NCBI GenBank assembly: GCA_030539295.1
Contig: JAUNSJ010000040.1
Span: 1-32,107 of the forward strand
Length of the DNA stretch: 32,107 bases
Reading direction: 5' to 3'
DNA from: Planctomycetia bacterium
Lineage (GTDB): Bacteria; Planctomycetota; Planctomycetia; Pirellulales; Thermoguttaceae
Shown here in pieces: positions 9,419 to 17,184 of the stretch (positions are counted from its first letter, which is position 1; every line of letters begins with the position of its first letter). Under the pieces are notes generated by a model that did not search any database, had not been told where the DNA came from, and was given only the letters and a program-made list of their open reading frames with translations. Both the position numbers and the translations under genes were made by a program.

Positions 9419-9652
9419 CGTTATTGCTGGTTCCCGACCTGCGAGCAGTCGGGGATGGTTCAATTTTTTTTAGTAGGCTTCGCCCTCGGGGAGAGGGGCC
9501 GTTTGGCAGTTCCTTTTCGTTATTGCTGGTTCCCGACCTGCGAGCAGTCGGGGATGGTTCAATTTTTTTTAGTAGGCTTCGCCCTCGGGGAGAGGGGCCG
9601 TTTGGCAGTTCCTTTTCGTTATTGCTGGTTCCCGACCTGCGAGCAGTCGGGA
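9419..9652 (+). repeat. 99-bp tandem repeat built from the hairpin repeat
   Basis: Two full units (9419-9517, 9518-9616) and a third partial unit (9617-9652). Each starts CGTTATTGCTGGTTCCCGAC, contains the palindrome around CTGCGAGCAG, and is followed by a spacer with TTTTTTTTAGTAGGCTTCGC. The period is exactly 99 bp, a multiple of three, so all frames stay open through it and give repetitive but meaningless peptides. Confidence 0.9.
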
Positions 9653-9653
9653 A
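9629..9653 (-). terminator. Palindrome behind the lipoprotein gene, possible transcript end
   Basis: TTCCCGAC and GTCGGGAA flank a 9-nt centre; the palindrome lies 16 nt downstream of the lipoprotein stop on the minus strand. It is part of the third repeat unit and matches in length the palindrome at 29524-29548, also just behind stop codons. There is no T tract, so a role as mRNA 3' end or Rho-type site is only inferred. Confidence 0.4.
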
Positions 9654-9668
9654 CGGGGAAGAGGTTGG

Positions 9669-10655
9669 CTATTTCGTTTTCTCTTCGGTCGACCAAATCC
9701 AGCCGGTGACAGGGGTCGGTTCGTTCGTTGGTTCAATGGGTCGAGACAACCCCGGCATGCTCCCGCTGGTTCGCGTATTGCCGGGTGCGTCACTCGTTTC
9801 GGGCGTGGTGCCGTCCTGGAGAATAAGCTGGGGGAAATCGGCTGGGGCCGGACTCGAGGCGGGGGCGAGGCCGGGCGCGGACTGCTGCGGTGCCTGTCGA
9901 GGGGGAGCCACAGGCGCTGTCACAGGGCGTGAGGCCGGTCGCGGGTCCCGACGCTGCGCGCTGGTCGCACTATACGCCTTGGCGTTGTCGGCGTGGGATA
10001 AGGGGGGTGCCGTGGCCCGGGCATGATTTCGGCTCACCGGCACAACTATAGTCTCTGGCAGGACTTCCGTGCGCGCATCGGAAGGACTTTGCGGGGTCTG
10101 TGGCGACTCTTGCAACGTGGGGAACGCGGAGCGTGGCGACGGCACACGACCGGGCGTCGCTCCCGGAGCAGTGGCCGGGGCCGGGACGAATTTCTCCTGT
10201 GTGCGGGGACCGGGGGCTGGAGCCAAGGGGCGAATCATCTCCTTCGGGGTCAGTGGCGAGCGGCCTTCAGACTCCGAATGCGTCCGCGCAGGCCGGACCG
10301 GACGCGGTACCGAAATCGACGCGTCCTCGTCCGTCGTGATGACCTCGCTTGCCGTTCCACCCCGGGTTTGCGACCCGCGAGCTGGTCCCGCTTGTCCCGC
10401 GGGACTACTCTCATTCTGGTCCAGCAAACCAAGCTCCTGCCGCAAACGCTCATTTTCGTCGAGGCATTTTTGCAACTGATACCGCGTGCGATAGACTTCG
10501 TTTTCGAGTATACGGGTCTGGTCTATAAGGAGGGCCTCATTTATGGCGTACTGTTTTCGTGACGGACCGCACCCGGCGAACATTGAAATCAGAGCCGGTA
10601 GCAGGAGGGCCACAACCATCCCGCCACGCACTGTTGTACAGGCAAACGTCTTCAT
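9669..10655 (-). CDS. Coiled-coil lipoprotein with long disordered tail, function unknown
   Basis: 328 residues from the ATG at 10655. The signal peptide ends in a lipobox-like FAGC, predicting a lipidated cysteine and membrane anchoring. It is followed by a heptad-like helix (about residues 35-80) rich in Leu, Glu and Arg that suggests oligomerisation. The remaining 240 or so residues are Pro, Ala, Ser, Thr and Arg rich with no recognisable domain. The start is chosen because AAGGA lies 8 nt upstream; the frame is open to 10769, but that part translates to an unlikely basic peptide and overlaps a structured leader. It lies 122 nt downstream of clpP1. I do not recognise the family. Confidence 0.7.
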   Translation of the reverse strand: MKTFACTTVRGGMVVALLLPALISMFAGCGPSRKQYAINEALLIDQTRILENEVYRTRYQLQKCLDENERLRQELGLLDQNESSPAGQAGPARGSQTRGGTASEVITTDEDASISVPRPVRPARTHSESEGRSPLTPKEMIRPLAPAPGPRTQEKFVPAPATAPGATPGRVPSPRSAFPTLQESPQTPQSPSDARTEVLPETIVVPVSRNHARATAPPLSHADNAKAYSATSAQRRDPRPASRPVTAPVAPPRQAPQQSAPGLAPASSPAPADFPQLILQDGTTPETSDAPGNTRTSGSMPGLSRPIEPTNEPTPVTGWIWSTEEKTK

Positions 10656-10680
10656 ACCAAGCATCCTTGCTTTTGGAGTC

Positions 10681-10732
10681 GACCGCACTCCGGAATCCCC
10701 CCGCGGAACCGGGTCAGGCGGGAGTCGCGGTC
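10681..10732 (-). promoter_or_regulatory. Structured 5' leader of the lipoprotein gene
   Basis: GACCGCACTCC (10681-10691) pairs with GGAGTCGCGGTC (10721-10732) with a single bulge, a stem of about 11 bp with a GC-rich interior. It ends 26 nt before the chosen start codon. It could be a clpP1-lipoprotein processing or attenuation structure; it resembles no riboswitch I know. Confidence 0.4.
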
Positions 10733-10777
10733 CTGTTATTCTAAAAATGGCCCGCATACCACAGGCCAACCTGGTTG

Positions 10778-11368
10778 TTAACTGCGGTTAATCTCCGAAA
10801 CAACCTTGTCAATGAGTCCATACTGACAGGCCTCTTCGGCGGACATAAAACGGTCACGGTCGGTATCCGATTCAATCTTTTCCATCGGATGCCCCGTGTG
10901 CTTAAGAAGAATTTCGTTGAGTTTCTTCTTGATATTGGCGAATTCTTTCGCGTGAATGAGGATTTCCTCCGCGGTCCCTTCCATCCCGCCGAGCGGCTGA
11001 TGGATCATAATGCGGGAATTGGGCAGGGCAAATCGCTTACCGGCGGCGCCCGCGGTCAGCAGGACAGCGCCCATCGAGGCACACTGGCCAATGCAATAAG
11101 TGGCAACGTCGCAACTTATGTATTGCATTGTGTCGTAGATAGCCAGGCCTGCCGTTACACTACCGCCAGGCGAATTTATGTATAAATGGACATCCTGCTC
11201 CGGATTATCCGACTGCAGGAAGAGTAATTGCGCGACAATGGCGTTGGCAACTTCGTCGTTGACCTGCGTGCCGAGAAAGATAATACGATCTTTCAGCAAG
11301 CGGCTGTAAATATCCATAGCCCGCTCTTCGCGGCCGTTCTTTTCTATGACATAGGGAATTAGTGGCAC
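10778..11368 (-). CDS. clpP: ATP-dependent Clp protease proteolytic subunit ClpP1
   Basis: 196-residue serine peptidase subunit that assembles into the Clp barrel and degrades proteins delivered by ClpX or ClpA/C. The catalytic triad is Ser98 in GQCASMGAV, His123 in MIHQP and Asp172 in DTDRDR, at family spacing. The oxyanion/substrate strand [11 protein letters not shown] is intact. It lies 70 nt downstream of a second clpP on the same strand, so the two probably form an operon and perhaps a mixed barrel. No clpX or tig is nearby. Confidence 0.97.
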   Translation of the reverse strand: MPLIPYVIEKNGREERAMDIYSRLLKDRIIFLGTQVNDEVANAIVAQLLFLQSDNPEQDVHLYINSPGGSVTAGLAIYDTMQYISCDVATYCIGQCASMGAVLLTAGAAGKRFALPNSRIMIHQPLGGMEGTAEEILIHAKEFANIKKKLNEILLKHTGHPMEKIESDTDRDRFMSAEEACQYGLIDKVVSEINRS

Positions 11369-11438
11369 GTCCGTATCCTTTGTTTTTTCTTGGTTTCGTT
11401 TGCTTGTGTGTCTCTATCGGCCTCGCACAAGGCGGCCG

Positions 11439-12062
11439 CTATTCATTTCCTTCGGGACCAGGAGTTCGCGTCAGGATATCATCCACAATGCCATACTCCT
11501 TCGCCGCGGCTGCCTCGAGATAAAAATCACGATCGGTGTCCTTGGCAATCTGTTCGATCGGCTTGCCTGTATGCCGGGCCAGAATGCCGTTGAGCACTTC
11601 CCGGTCCTTCAGGATTTGTTCCGCCTGAATTTCAATATCGGAGACCTGTCCGCCAACGTTTCCCCACGGCTGATGAATCATGATTTTCGCATGCTCCAGG
11701 GCAAAGCGTTTGCCTTGGGCACCGCCGGCCAGCAGAATCGCGCCGCCACTGGCCGCCAGACCAACACAGTAAGTCGCCACGGGGCAACTCAAAATGTTCA
11801 TCGTATCGTATATAGCCAAAGTCGCGCTGACACTTCCGCCAGGCGAGTTGATGTAAAAATGGATGTCTTTTCGCCGGTTCTCGCTCTGTAAGTACAAAAG
11901 CTTCATGACCAGTTCGTTGGCCGTTTCGTCCCGTATCACCCCTTGAAGAAAAATAATACGATTTTCCAGAAGGAGGTCACCGAGCGTCATACTCCTCTGA
12001 CGCTGATAGTCCTGATAGTTGTTGTACGATTCAAATACCGGTGCACGTGATAGTCCCGTCAT
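11439..12062 (-). CDS. clpP: ATP-dependent Clp protease proteolytic subunit ClpP2
   Basis: 207-residue ClpP paralogue. The triad is Ser105 in GLAASGGAIL, His130 in MIHQP and Asp179 in DTDRDF. Its N-terminus is longer than that of ClpP1 and rich in Tyr, Asn and Gln (residues 8-22), the region that forms the axial loops in ClpP. It has Gly where the neighbour has Met after the catalytic Ser. The two proteins are clearly diverged, consistent with an old duplication seen in several bacterial phyla. A hairpin-bearing leader precedes it. Confidence 0.96.
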   Translation of the reverse strand: MTGLSRAPVFESYNNYQDYQRQRSMTLGDLLLENRIIFLQGVIRDETANELVMKLLYLQSENRRKDIHFYINSPGGSVSATLAIYDTMNILSCPVATYCVGLAASGGAILLAGGAQGKRFALEHAKIMIHQPWGNVGGQVSDIEIQAEQILKDREVLNGILARHTGKPIEQIAKDTDRDFYLEAAAAKEYGIVDDILTRTPGPEGNE

Positions 12063-12101
12063 GATTATCCTGTCGTTTGATTGTCTGTTGTTTTTATATT
12101 C

Positions 12102-12140
12102 GGCGATTCCGGAGCCAGGTCCTGACCTGACAGAATCGCC
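12102..12140 (-). promoter_or_regulatory. Long hairpin in the clpP2-clpP1 leader
   Basis: GGCGATTC (12102-12109) and GAATCGCC (12133-12140) form an outer stem, with CAGGTC/GACCTG as a second stem inside. It lies between the putative -10 and the start codon, 40 nt upstream of the ATG. Confidence 0.5.
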
Positions 12141-12181
12141 TTGACTCGTCCGGACGCCCGCGTGAGCCGCCCGGTCCTTCT

Positions 12182-12187
12182 ATTATA
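12182..12187 (-). promoter_or_regulatory. Putative -10 element of the clpP operon
   Basis: Consensus TATAAT on the minus strand, giving a leader of about 110 nt. The -35 region is poor (TTTTCG at 16 nt), so this is tentative. Confidence 0.35.
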
Positions 12188-12280
12188 CGCGATATCCCGA
12201 AATCGAAAAGAATTGTCTAATATTTTTTACTCCAAGGCAATAGGAATTCGGCAAAAAAGAGGAAAAAACTGAAAAAACGT

Positions 12281-12304
12281 AAAAAAATCACCCCTTTCAG
12301 GGGT
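12281..12304 (-). terminator. Rho-independent terminator of yggS
   Basis: On the minus strand ACCCC, a 5-nt loop and GGGGT are followed by GATTTTTTTAC. The hairpin overlaps the yggS stop codon (12297-12299). Confidence 0.75.
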
Positions 12305-13067
12305 ACAGCAGCGAGCCAAGTCGCACCAGTGTGGCCCCGCACTCCACCGCGCACTGGAAATCGCCACTCATTCCCATAGACAATTCGGAGCAGGGGTGTG
12401 TTTCCGTTGCGTATTTTCGGACTGTTTGCGATAATGTATTTAGCATGCAAAATTCACGACGCGTCTCACGTTCGTCGGCGTCCAGTCGCGCCATACCCAT
12501 GAGTCCGCTTATCTCAACGTTCGTATAGCGCAGGAGTTGCGGCATGAGAGTTTCCAAAATTGCCGGGTCAAAACCGTGCTTCGTTGCCTCGCCACCTATA
12601 TTGACCTCAAGCAGGACCGGGACGCGCTGCGGCAAGCCCAGCGCACTTCGCTCGCTCTTGATGTCCTCTTCCGCGGCGATGCGGTCAACCGCGTCCAGAA
12701 GTCGCTCCGAGTCGATCGAGTGAATCATGGTCACAAAGGGCAGGATTTTTCGAACCTTGTTCCGCTGTAAAGAGCCAATAAAATGCCACTGCGGGACCGG
12801 CGTCAACCGCGATTCACCCCCAATGTCAGGGCCAAACGCCGCACGCTTGTCAAGCAGCATGGGAATACGATTTTCACCAAGTCGGACAAGGCCAAGTTCA
12901 AGAAGAGCAGGAATTAGGGGGTCGCTCGCCAAGGCGTATTTCGTTACCGCAACGATAGTTACATCTTTTGCATCGCGGCCTGCGCGACTCGCGGACTCGA
13001 CAATTCGATGCTGTACCGCATGCACTTTCCCGGCCAGAATGGCACGGTATTCCGACGGCGTCTGCAT
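12297..13067 (-). CDS. yggS: YggS family pyridoxal phosphate homeostasis protein
   Basis: 256-residue single-domain PLP-binding protein of the PROSC/YggS family, with a fold like the alanine racemase barrel and a role in PLP and amino-acid homeostasis rather than a known reaction. The PLP lysine is Lys43 in IVAVTKY. Family landmarks follow: RLGENR, WHFIGSLQRNK, MGMSGDF and LVRLGSLLYP, the last a phosphate-binding region. The ATG at 13067 is used because AGGA lies 11 nt upstream and it matches the family length; the frame is open to 13178, but that adds an unlikely peptide. It lies 240 nt downstream of the small conserved gene, a gap in which I see nothing convincing. Confidence 0.93.
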   Translation of the reverse strand: MQTPSEYRAILAGKVHAVQHRIVESASRAGRDAKDVTIVAVTKYALASDPLIPALLELGLVRLGENRIPMLLDKRAAFGPDIGGESRLTPVPQWHFIGSLQRNKVRKILPFVTMIHSIDSERLLDAVDRIAAEEDIKSERSALGLPQRVPVLLEVNIGGEATKHGFDPAILETLMPQLLRYTNVEISGLMGMARLDADERETRREFCMLNTLSQTVRKYATETHPCSELSMGMSGDFQCAVECGATLVRLGSLLYP

Positions 13068-13307
13068 AACCCAGGGTCCTGAAATAAAAAATGCCACCTC
13101 ACTCTGACCGCCCGACTCCACGCCATACGCCCAACGGCTACAGCCAACAGAACCGGATACGGCAACCGAGGTGTGCAAGCAGAGAAATTACGTTCAAAAA
13201 GGACCGACCCAAAAACACATTTCGGGCTAACCCTTCTTGTCAAAACCGCCCTGTCGCCACTGGCCGAAAGGAGCTGACCACTGACAACAAGGCGACGCGC
13301 CGGGGAA

Positions 13308-13565
13308 TTACTCCTTTGCGGCCGGGAGGTCCGGCGTGTTTTGCGTCTTCTGAAGAACACCAGCGGCCACGAGCTTGTCGACCATCTGCTGCATGCTGTT
13401 CATGGCACCCAGAAAACCTTGCGGGGGCATAATGACTCGCTGACTCACTTGCGCTGTCGCCGGTTCACTGTCCCCGGACGGCTGAAGTGTCACAAAGTCA
13501 AACCGAAACATATTGCCGGCAAAATGAATCTGACCAATTCCGTCTGCGAAAACCTCTTTATCCAT
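13308..13565 (-). CDS. Small conserved protein, function unknown
   Basis: 85 residues with a compact beta-rich start (EVFADGIGQIHFAGNMFRF), a central QVSQRVIMPPQGF strand and helix, and a C-terminal helix ending in VLQKT. The layout of two or three strands and a helix, with no signal peptide or membrane segment, recalls small DUF3467-type proteins, but I cannot assign it. AGAGG before the ATG supports the start. A good minus-strand promoter lies at 13688-13716, with a leader of about 115 nt. Confidence 0.75.
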   Translation of the reverse strand: MDKEVFADGIGQIHFAGNMFRFDFVTLQPSGDSEPATAQVSQRVIMPPQGFLGAMNSMQQMVDKLVAAGVLQKTQNTPDLPAAKE

Positions 13566-13687
13566 GAGGCCTACCTCTTTCTTTTTTCAAATGAGTTACT
13601 TGAACTTATTTTAGTTACCCGCAAGAACGGCCCCTCCTGCACAGGCAGCACAACCGTTGTCACTGGCACCTCCATTACATGCACCCT

Positions 13688-13716
13688 ATTCTATCAGCCT
13701 TCGACCTTTTAGCCAA
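13688..13716 (-). promoter_or_regulatory. Promoter for the small conserved gene
   Basis: On the minus strand TTGGCT (13711-13716) and TAGAAT (13688-13693) are 17 nt apart. Together with the plus-strand pair at 13769-13796 it makes this a divergent control region. Confidence 0.55.
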
Positions 13717-13768
13717 TAGCAAAAGTTCAAAATTTTCTCATTTTTTTCGGAAAAGTATCTCAACCGAA

Positions 13769-13796
13769 TTGTCGCTCACAAAAAAGAGGCTAAAAT
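13769..13796 (+). promoter_or_regulatory. Promoter candidate for the 273-residue gene
   Basis: TTGTCG (13769-13774) and TAAAAT (13791-13796) are 16 nt apart, giving a leader of about 155 nt. Nothing else in the 393-nt intergenic stretch 13566-13958 is convincing. Confidence 0.4.
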
Positions 13797-13958
13797 CAAC
13801 GAGAAGAGGGGATGACGCGTCAATGAGGAACGTGGCGGCGCACGCATTACGCGATATTGCGACGGCGTGCGGGGTGTTGACGCCGTTCCCGGCTCCTGAC
13901 CTGACGAACAGGCAGCCGACATGCATGGTATGAGAACAGAAAAGGAGAAATAGGTATT

Positions 13959-14780
13959 ATGGGTATGCTTGGACAAGAAGAGTACGTGGAACAGGAGTTC
14001 TTCTTTCAGGCCTTTCTGGAACGCCTGCACGAGGGCTACTCCTCGCAGGAAATCTTGCGCGCGATGAAAAGTGAGCTCCTCTCCACGACGAAACTGCCCC
14101 TGGCGGTCGATTTCCTGCTGGCGGAAATTCGTCTTTCGGGCGTTATGTCGACTGCCATGAAACGCATGTCCCATTATTTTACCCCATTTCAGACGTTTAT
14201 TATCAGCGAAGCGGAGCGACAGGAAGGGCGTTTCGATTTCTTTATTGCCTTGGAAATTCTGCAAAAAGAAGCGGGGTATCGGAGTAAGGCCCCCACTCCG
14301 CAAGGTTCCTTCTTCTATCAGTTAGAGTCCTTGAGCCGCAATCGACTCGGGTTCGATTTGGGTCTGGAAGCCATTTCACTCGACCCCATCTTTAACGACG
14401 ACTGGCAAAAGTGGGTCAATATAACCTTGCGTCGCCAGATCGGTATAATCGACCTGGCAAATCTGATCTATGTCCGCAGTGCGTATTATCAGAAAGACGG
14501 CTCGGAGGAGGAAGAGGAGGTTGCGGTCCTGTTCGGGGAGCGGGAAGGACGCATTGCCTGGGCCTCGCGACGCCGTGACCCTGCCTTCTTCTTCGCCGCT
14601 CTGGCACGGCACCTGAACTACCCCGGCGTTCCGCATCATGCACCGGCTAAAAAGACGGAAGACGCCATTCCGGTGCTCAAGCGACGTATCGAACTGCTCG
14701 AAAATAAACTGCAACTCCTCGATGAAGAGATGCATGGCGGTATCAAACTTGAGAAATTTATCAAAAAAAGCGAAAAATAA
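13959..14780 (+). CDS. Conserved hypothetical protein, mostly helical
   Basis: 273 residues with no signal peptide or membrane span. The first 120 residues are helical and charged (EEYVEQEFFFQAFLERL at the start). The middle has Trp and aromatic residues (NDDWQKWVNITLRR). There is an acidic run of Glu near 184-189, and the last 40 residues form a Leu-heptad coiled coil (IELLENKLQLLDEEM). AAAAGGAG lies about 14 nt before the ATG. It is followed by a strong terminator, so it is separated from the virion module. I do not recognise the family; similar uncharacterised proteins may exist in other planctomycetes. Confidence 0.8.
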   Translation: MGMLGQEEYVEQEFFFQAFLERLHEGYSSQEILRAMKSELLSTTKLPLAVDFLLAEIRLSGVMSTAMKRMSHYFTPFQTFIISEAERQEGRFDFFIALEILQKEAGYRSKAPTPQGSFFYQLESLSRNRLGFDLGLEAISLDPIFNDDWQKWVNITLRRQIGIIDLANLIYVRSAYYQKDGSEEEEEVAVLFGEREGRIAWASRRRDPAFFFAALARHLNYPGVPHHAPAKKTEDAIPVLKRRIELLENKLQLLDEEMHGGIKLEKFIKKSEK

Positions 14781-14823
14781 TTTGTGCTCTAAAGACACGC
14801 TTTGAACGCTATTGCCTCGTTTT

Positions 14824-14866
14824 GGCCTTCGCGGTAGTGGACACGCCCGGCGAAGGCCTTTTTTTT
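14824..14866 (+). terminator. Strong Rho-independent terminator
   Basis: GGCCTTCGC (14824-14832) and GCGAAGGCC (14850-14858) form a perfect 9-bp stem followed by eight T. It insulates the virion module from the upstream gene. Confidence 0.9.
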
Positions 14867-14869
14867 GCC

Positions 14870-14898
14870 TTGTTTGCTCCAATAAGCTTTGCTATCTT
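14870..14898 (+). promoter_or_regulatory. Weak promoter candidate for the virion module
   Basis: TTGTTT and TATCTT with a 17-nt spacer start just behind the terminator. Leader to the capsid gene would be about 165 nt. Matches to consensus are moderate. Confidence 0.35.
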
Positions 14899-15068
14899 GT
14901 TGCCCCAATGGTGTGACCGGGGTTACCCAGCCGTTTCTCGGACTGTCCGCGTGACAGAAGTATTTTCACATTTCACCAGGAACAAGCAGAGATTCCGGAG
15001 CCCGCGCGACCTGTTATGTGTGTACCAGTTAGAAGAGTTCCGTAATCTCCAGCAAGAAGGAGTAAGCA

Positions 15069-16214
15069 ATGGCAATTAACAGCTACGATTTTACCTCACT
15101 GAAACGAGATCTGACCGACGTCCTCTCGACCCTCATCGCCGACGCACCGGGCTTTATTCGCCTGTTTCCTGTCACAGGACAGGCAACGCAACCGAAGCAC
15201 GAATGGCTTGAAAATCATCTTAAACCGAAGCGAATCAGCTACTCGGCCTACGACGCGACTACGACGCCCGGCACATTTACGGTTACCGATTCGTCCGGCT
15301 GGACCGTGGGCGACTACGTAAAGATTCTGGGTAATCCGGCCATATTCAAGATCACCTCGACGACGAGCACGACGATCGTTGTCTCTCTGGTGGCCAGTAA
15401 TGGCGGCTATAGTGCCCTGTCCAGTACAGGGGCGCCGAGCACGTCTGCCGGGTCACTCTGCTTCGTGGCTCATCCCATGTCCGAAGCGTCCAGCTCCGGA
15501 CTCGACGCGTTTTGTCAGTCGTCGGTCGCCTGGAACGCCACGCAAATTATCCGACGCGATTTCAATCTGTCCGGAACCAGTATCGCCTCGAGCACGCATG
15601 GCAATGAAAATTCCATTGTTCTCCAGGAGGCGGAAGCCCTTCGCCAAATTATTAATGAGCTGAACGATACGGCTCTGTTTGGCGTGCGCAGTCTGCGTAC
15701 CTCGTCCGCACTGGGAACGGCAGGAGGACTCTACTATTTCGGCACGCAGAATGGATGCCTCTCCAGTGCCCAGGCCAATACACCGGCTCTGTCGACCGCG
15801 ATTATTAACGGGGCAGCGCAGAAGATTGTGGAAGCCGGCGGGATACCGTCGATTATCCTCTGCGGGATAGGACAGGCGCGTGTCATTTCGCGACTCTATT
15901 CCACATCGCTCCAGGTACAGCAGTATGACAAGGTGCGTGGCTCGTACGTCTCGCAAATTGTCAATGAAGCGACCGGCGGTCTCATGCAGGTCTTCGTCGA
16001 ACCGAAACTGGACGATACCGATGTCTGGGTTATTGACCCGAGTGCCTTCGGACTGGTCTGGCTGCGCAATCTGATCTCCTCCGACGCAACCAGCGGCAAT
16101 ATGGATGGACAGTGCCGCAAGCTCATTGGCGAGGCCACCTTCGAGTTCAAGAACGCGAAGCAGAAGTTGTGCCGCATTAGTGGACTTCAGGCATCGTCCT
16201 CCGCACTCGCCTGA
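15069..16214 (+). CDS. SU10/DUF5309-type major capsid protein
   Basis: 381 residues. The start (LTDVLSTLIADAPGFIRLF) and following HEWLENHLKP match the opening of SU10/DUF5309 capsid proteins, in which an early helix is followed by a W in a conserved turn. Residues 65-130 are a Ser/Thr/Gly-rich beta insertion (TFTVTDSSGWTVGDYVKI), also typical of the family. The rest holds HK97-like elements: the helix NSIVLQEAEALRQIINELND, and later VDPSAF-like and KLIGEATFEFKN strands near the C-terminus. In a virion it would form the icosahedral shell. AAGGAG lies 8 nt before the ATG. No scaffold or protease gene precedes it, unlike most phages. A 14-bp hairpin follows the gene. Assignment rests on recalled family pattern, not on a search. 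Confidence 0.75.
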   Translation: MAINSYDFTSLKRDLTDVLSTLIADAPGFIRLFPVTGQATQPKHEWLENHLKPKRISYSAYDATTTPGTFTVTDSSGWTVGDYVKILGNPAIFKITSTTSTTIVVSLVASNGGYSALSSTGAPSTSAGSLCFVAHPMSEASSSGLDAFCQSSVAWNATQIIRRDFNLSGTSIASSTHGNENSIVLQEAEALRQIINELNDTALFGVRSLRTSSALGTAGGLYYFGTQNGCLSSAQANTPALSTAIINGAAQKIVEAGGIPSIILCGIGQARVISRLYSTSLQVQQYDKVRGSYVSQIVNEATGGLMQVFVEPKLDDTDVWVIDPSAFGLVWLRNLISSDATSGNMDGQCRKLIGEATFEFKNAKQKLCRISGLQASSSALA

Positions 16215-16230
16215 CCCACAAGACTGATCC

Positions 16231-16283
16231 GCACTCCGACTGACCTGTGAGAAATGACCTTTTTTATGAGTCAGTCGGCGTGC
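16231..16283 (+). promoter_or_regulatory. 14-bp stem hairpin after the capsid gene
   Basis: Bases 16231-16244 pair with 16270-16283 with one mismatch (nine core pairs CCGACTGAC/GTCAGTCGG perfect). The 25-nt loop contains TTTTTT. No T run follows, so it is more likely an mRNA end or stability structure than a full terminator. Confidence 0.6.
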
Positions 16284-16439
16284 CACAGAAGAGCTTCCCG
16301 TCATTTCCGCACCCTCTACATTCCGCCTGCTACACCTGCAAAAACGCAATGGGGAATATTCATGGATTCTTTCGGGAAGACTCTTTTGTGGCCGCGTTCA
16401 TTAAACTTTATTTAATTTTGTATTTAAGGAGCTTTTGCA

Positions 16440-16742
16440 ATGTTAATTATCAGTTACGAAACCGGACCGTTCGACAATAGTATCGTCTACAAGAACCAAG
16501 GCGAATGTTTCGTCTTTTCCTATCCGGAAACAGAATCCAGGGAATCGGCACTCAAGCGTCTGACGCTTGCGGTAAAATCGGAAGAGAAAGCCCAGGCGAC
16601 CTCCGCACCGGTGAGAAAAAACGTCCCGCCTGTTGTCGAGAAACGGACGCCTAATATAAAGAAACCAAGTCCGCGTAAAGGCAATGAGGAGCCGGTCGTG
16701 CACTCGGAGGAAGTACGGAAGGAGGATGCGTCAGATGATTAG
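16440..16742 (+). CDS. Small virion-module protein, function unknown
   Basis: 100 residues. A short ordered start (MLIISYETGPFDNSIVYKNQ) is followed by a highly charged Lys/Glu/Pro tail that is probably disordered. AAGGAG lies 10 nt upstream of the ATG. Its end overlaps the next start by 8 nt. Between capsid and adaptor genes phages often carry a decoration or small scaffold-like protein, but nothing in the sequence proves that here. Confidence 0.7.
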   Translation: MLIISYETGPFDNSIVYKNQGECFVFSYPETESRESALKRLTLAVKSEEKAQATSAPVRKNVPPVVEKRTPNIKKPSPRKGNEEPVVHSEEVRKEDASDD

Positions 16743-17175
16743 TGTGACTCTGGAAGCGGCCAACGCGTACTTTGCGGGGAGACTGAACGCGGAGAGCTGG
16801 ACCGCGGCCTCGCAATCGGACCGGCAAAAGAGTCTGGATCAGGCGTCGGCCATGATTTTTTCTGCTTTTCGCTGGTCCGATTCCGCATACTCCACAGACG
16901 CGAATGACGAGCAGACGTGGGATAGCAGTATTATACGTGCGGTTTACGAACAGGCGTTGTGGCTCCTTTCGGTCGATTTCACCAAGTATCCGGAAATGCT
17001 CTATAACGGTATCGTAAAAGCGACCTCCGGGGGAAACAGTGTGCAATTCGACAGGAAATTTGAACTACCTTGGATTTGTCCCGTTGCCGTGCGTTACGTG
17101 GGTGCTCTCGGGACACTGATTCCGGTGGCTACGGAAGCGGCCGGGTCCATATCCGCAACGTTACTTGACCGATAG
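16735..17175 (+). CDS. Head-tail adaptor-like protein
   Basis: 146 residues from the ATG at 16735, which has GGAGG 9 nt upstream. The pattern ANAYFAGRL, then W, then helices (SDRQKSLDQASAMIF, W, IIRAVYEQALWLLS) is that of the phage family often annotated DnaT-like or gp6-like head-tail connector, a helical ring protein attached under the portal. In this module there is no portal, so its binding partner is absent here. An open frame extends upstream to 16684, but the added arginine-rich peptide is within the preceding gene. Confidence 0.7.
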   Translation: MISVTLEAANAYFAGRLNAESWTAASQSDRQKSLDQASAMIFSAFRWSDSAYSTDANDEQTWDSSIIRAVYEQALWLLSVDFTKYPEMLYNGIVKATSGGNSVQFDRKFELPWICPVAVRYVGALGTLIPVATEAAGSISATLLDR

Positions 17176-17184
17176 GAGATTATT

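Noticed and set aside
9419..9652. CRISPR array
   Set aside because: Units are tandem and near-identical over the full 99 bp with no variable spacers, and no cas genes are present.
9275..10026. Plus-strand open frames through the 99-bp repeats and opposite the lipoprotein gene
   Set aside because: They are produced by a repeat whose period is a multiple of three and by the shadow of a GC-rich gene; they lack ribosome binding sites and family resemblance.
13239..13244. TTGACA on the minus strand as a yggS promoter
   Set aside because: A perfect -35 hexamer, but no acceptable -10 at 16-18 nt.
13571..13675. 34-codon minus-strand frame starting MEVPVTTVVLPV just behind the promoter at 13688-13716
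   Set aside because: It could be a leader peptide, but there is no ribosome binding site and its end is low complexity, so I do not list it as a gene.
16684..16734. Longer start for the head-tail adaptor gene
   Set aside because: The added peptide is arginine rich and encoded inside the preceding gene; GGAGG places the start at 16735.
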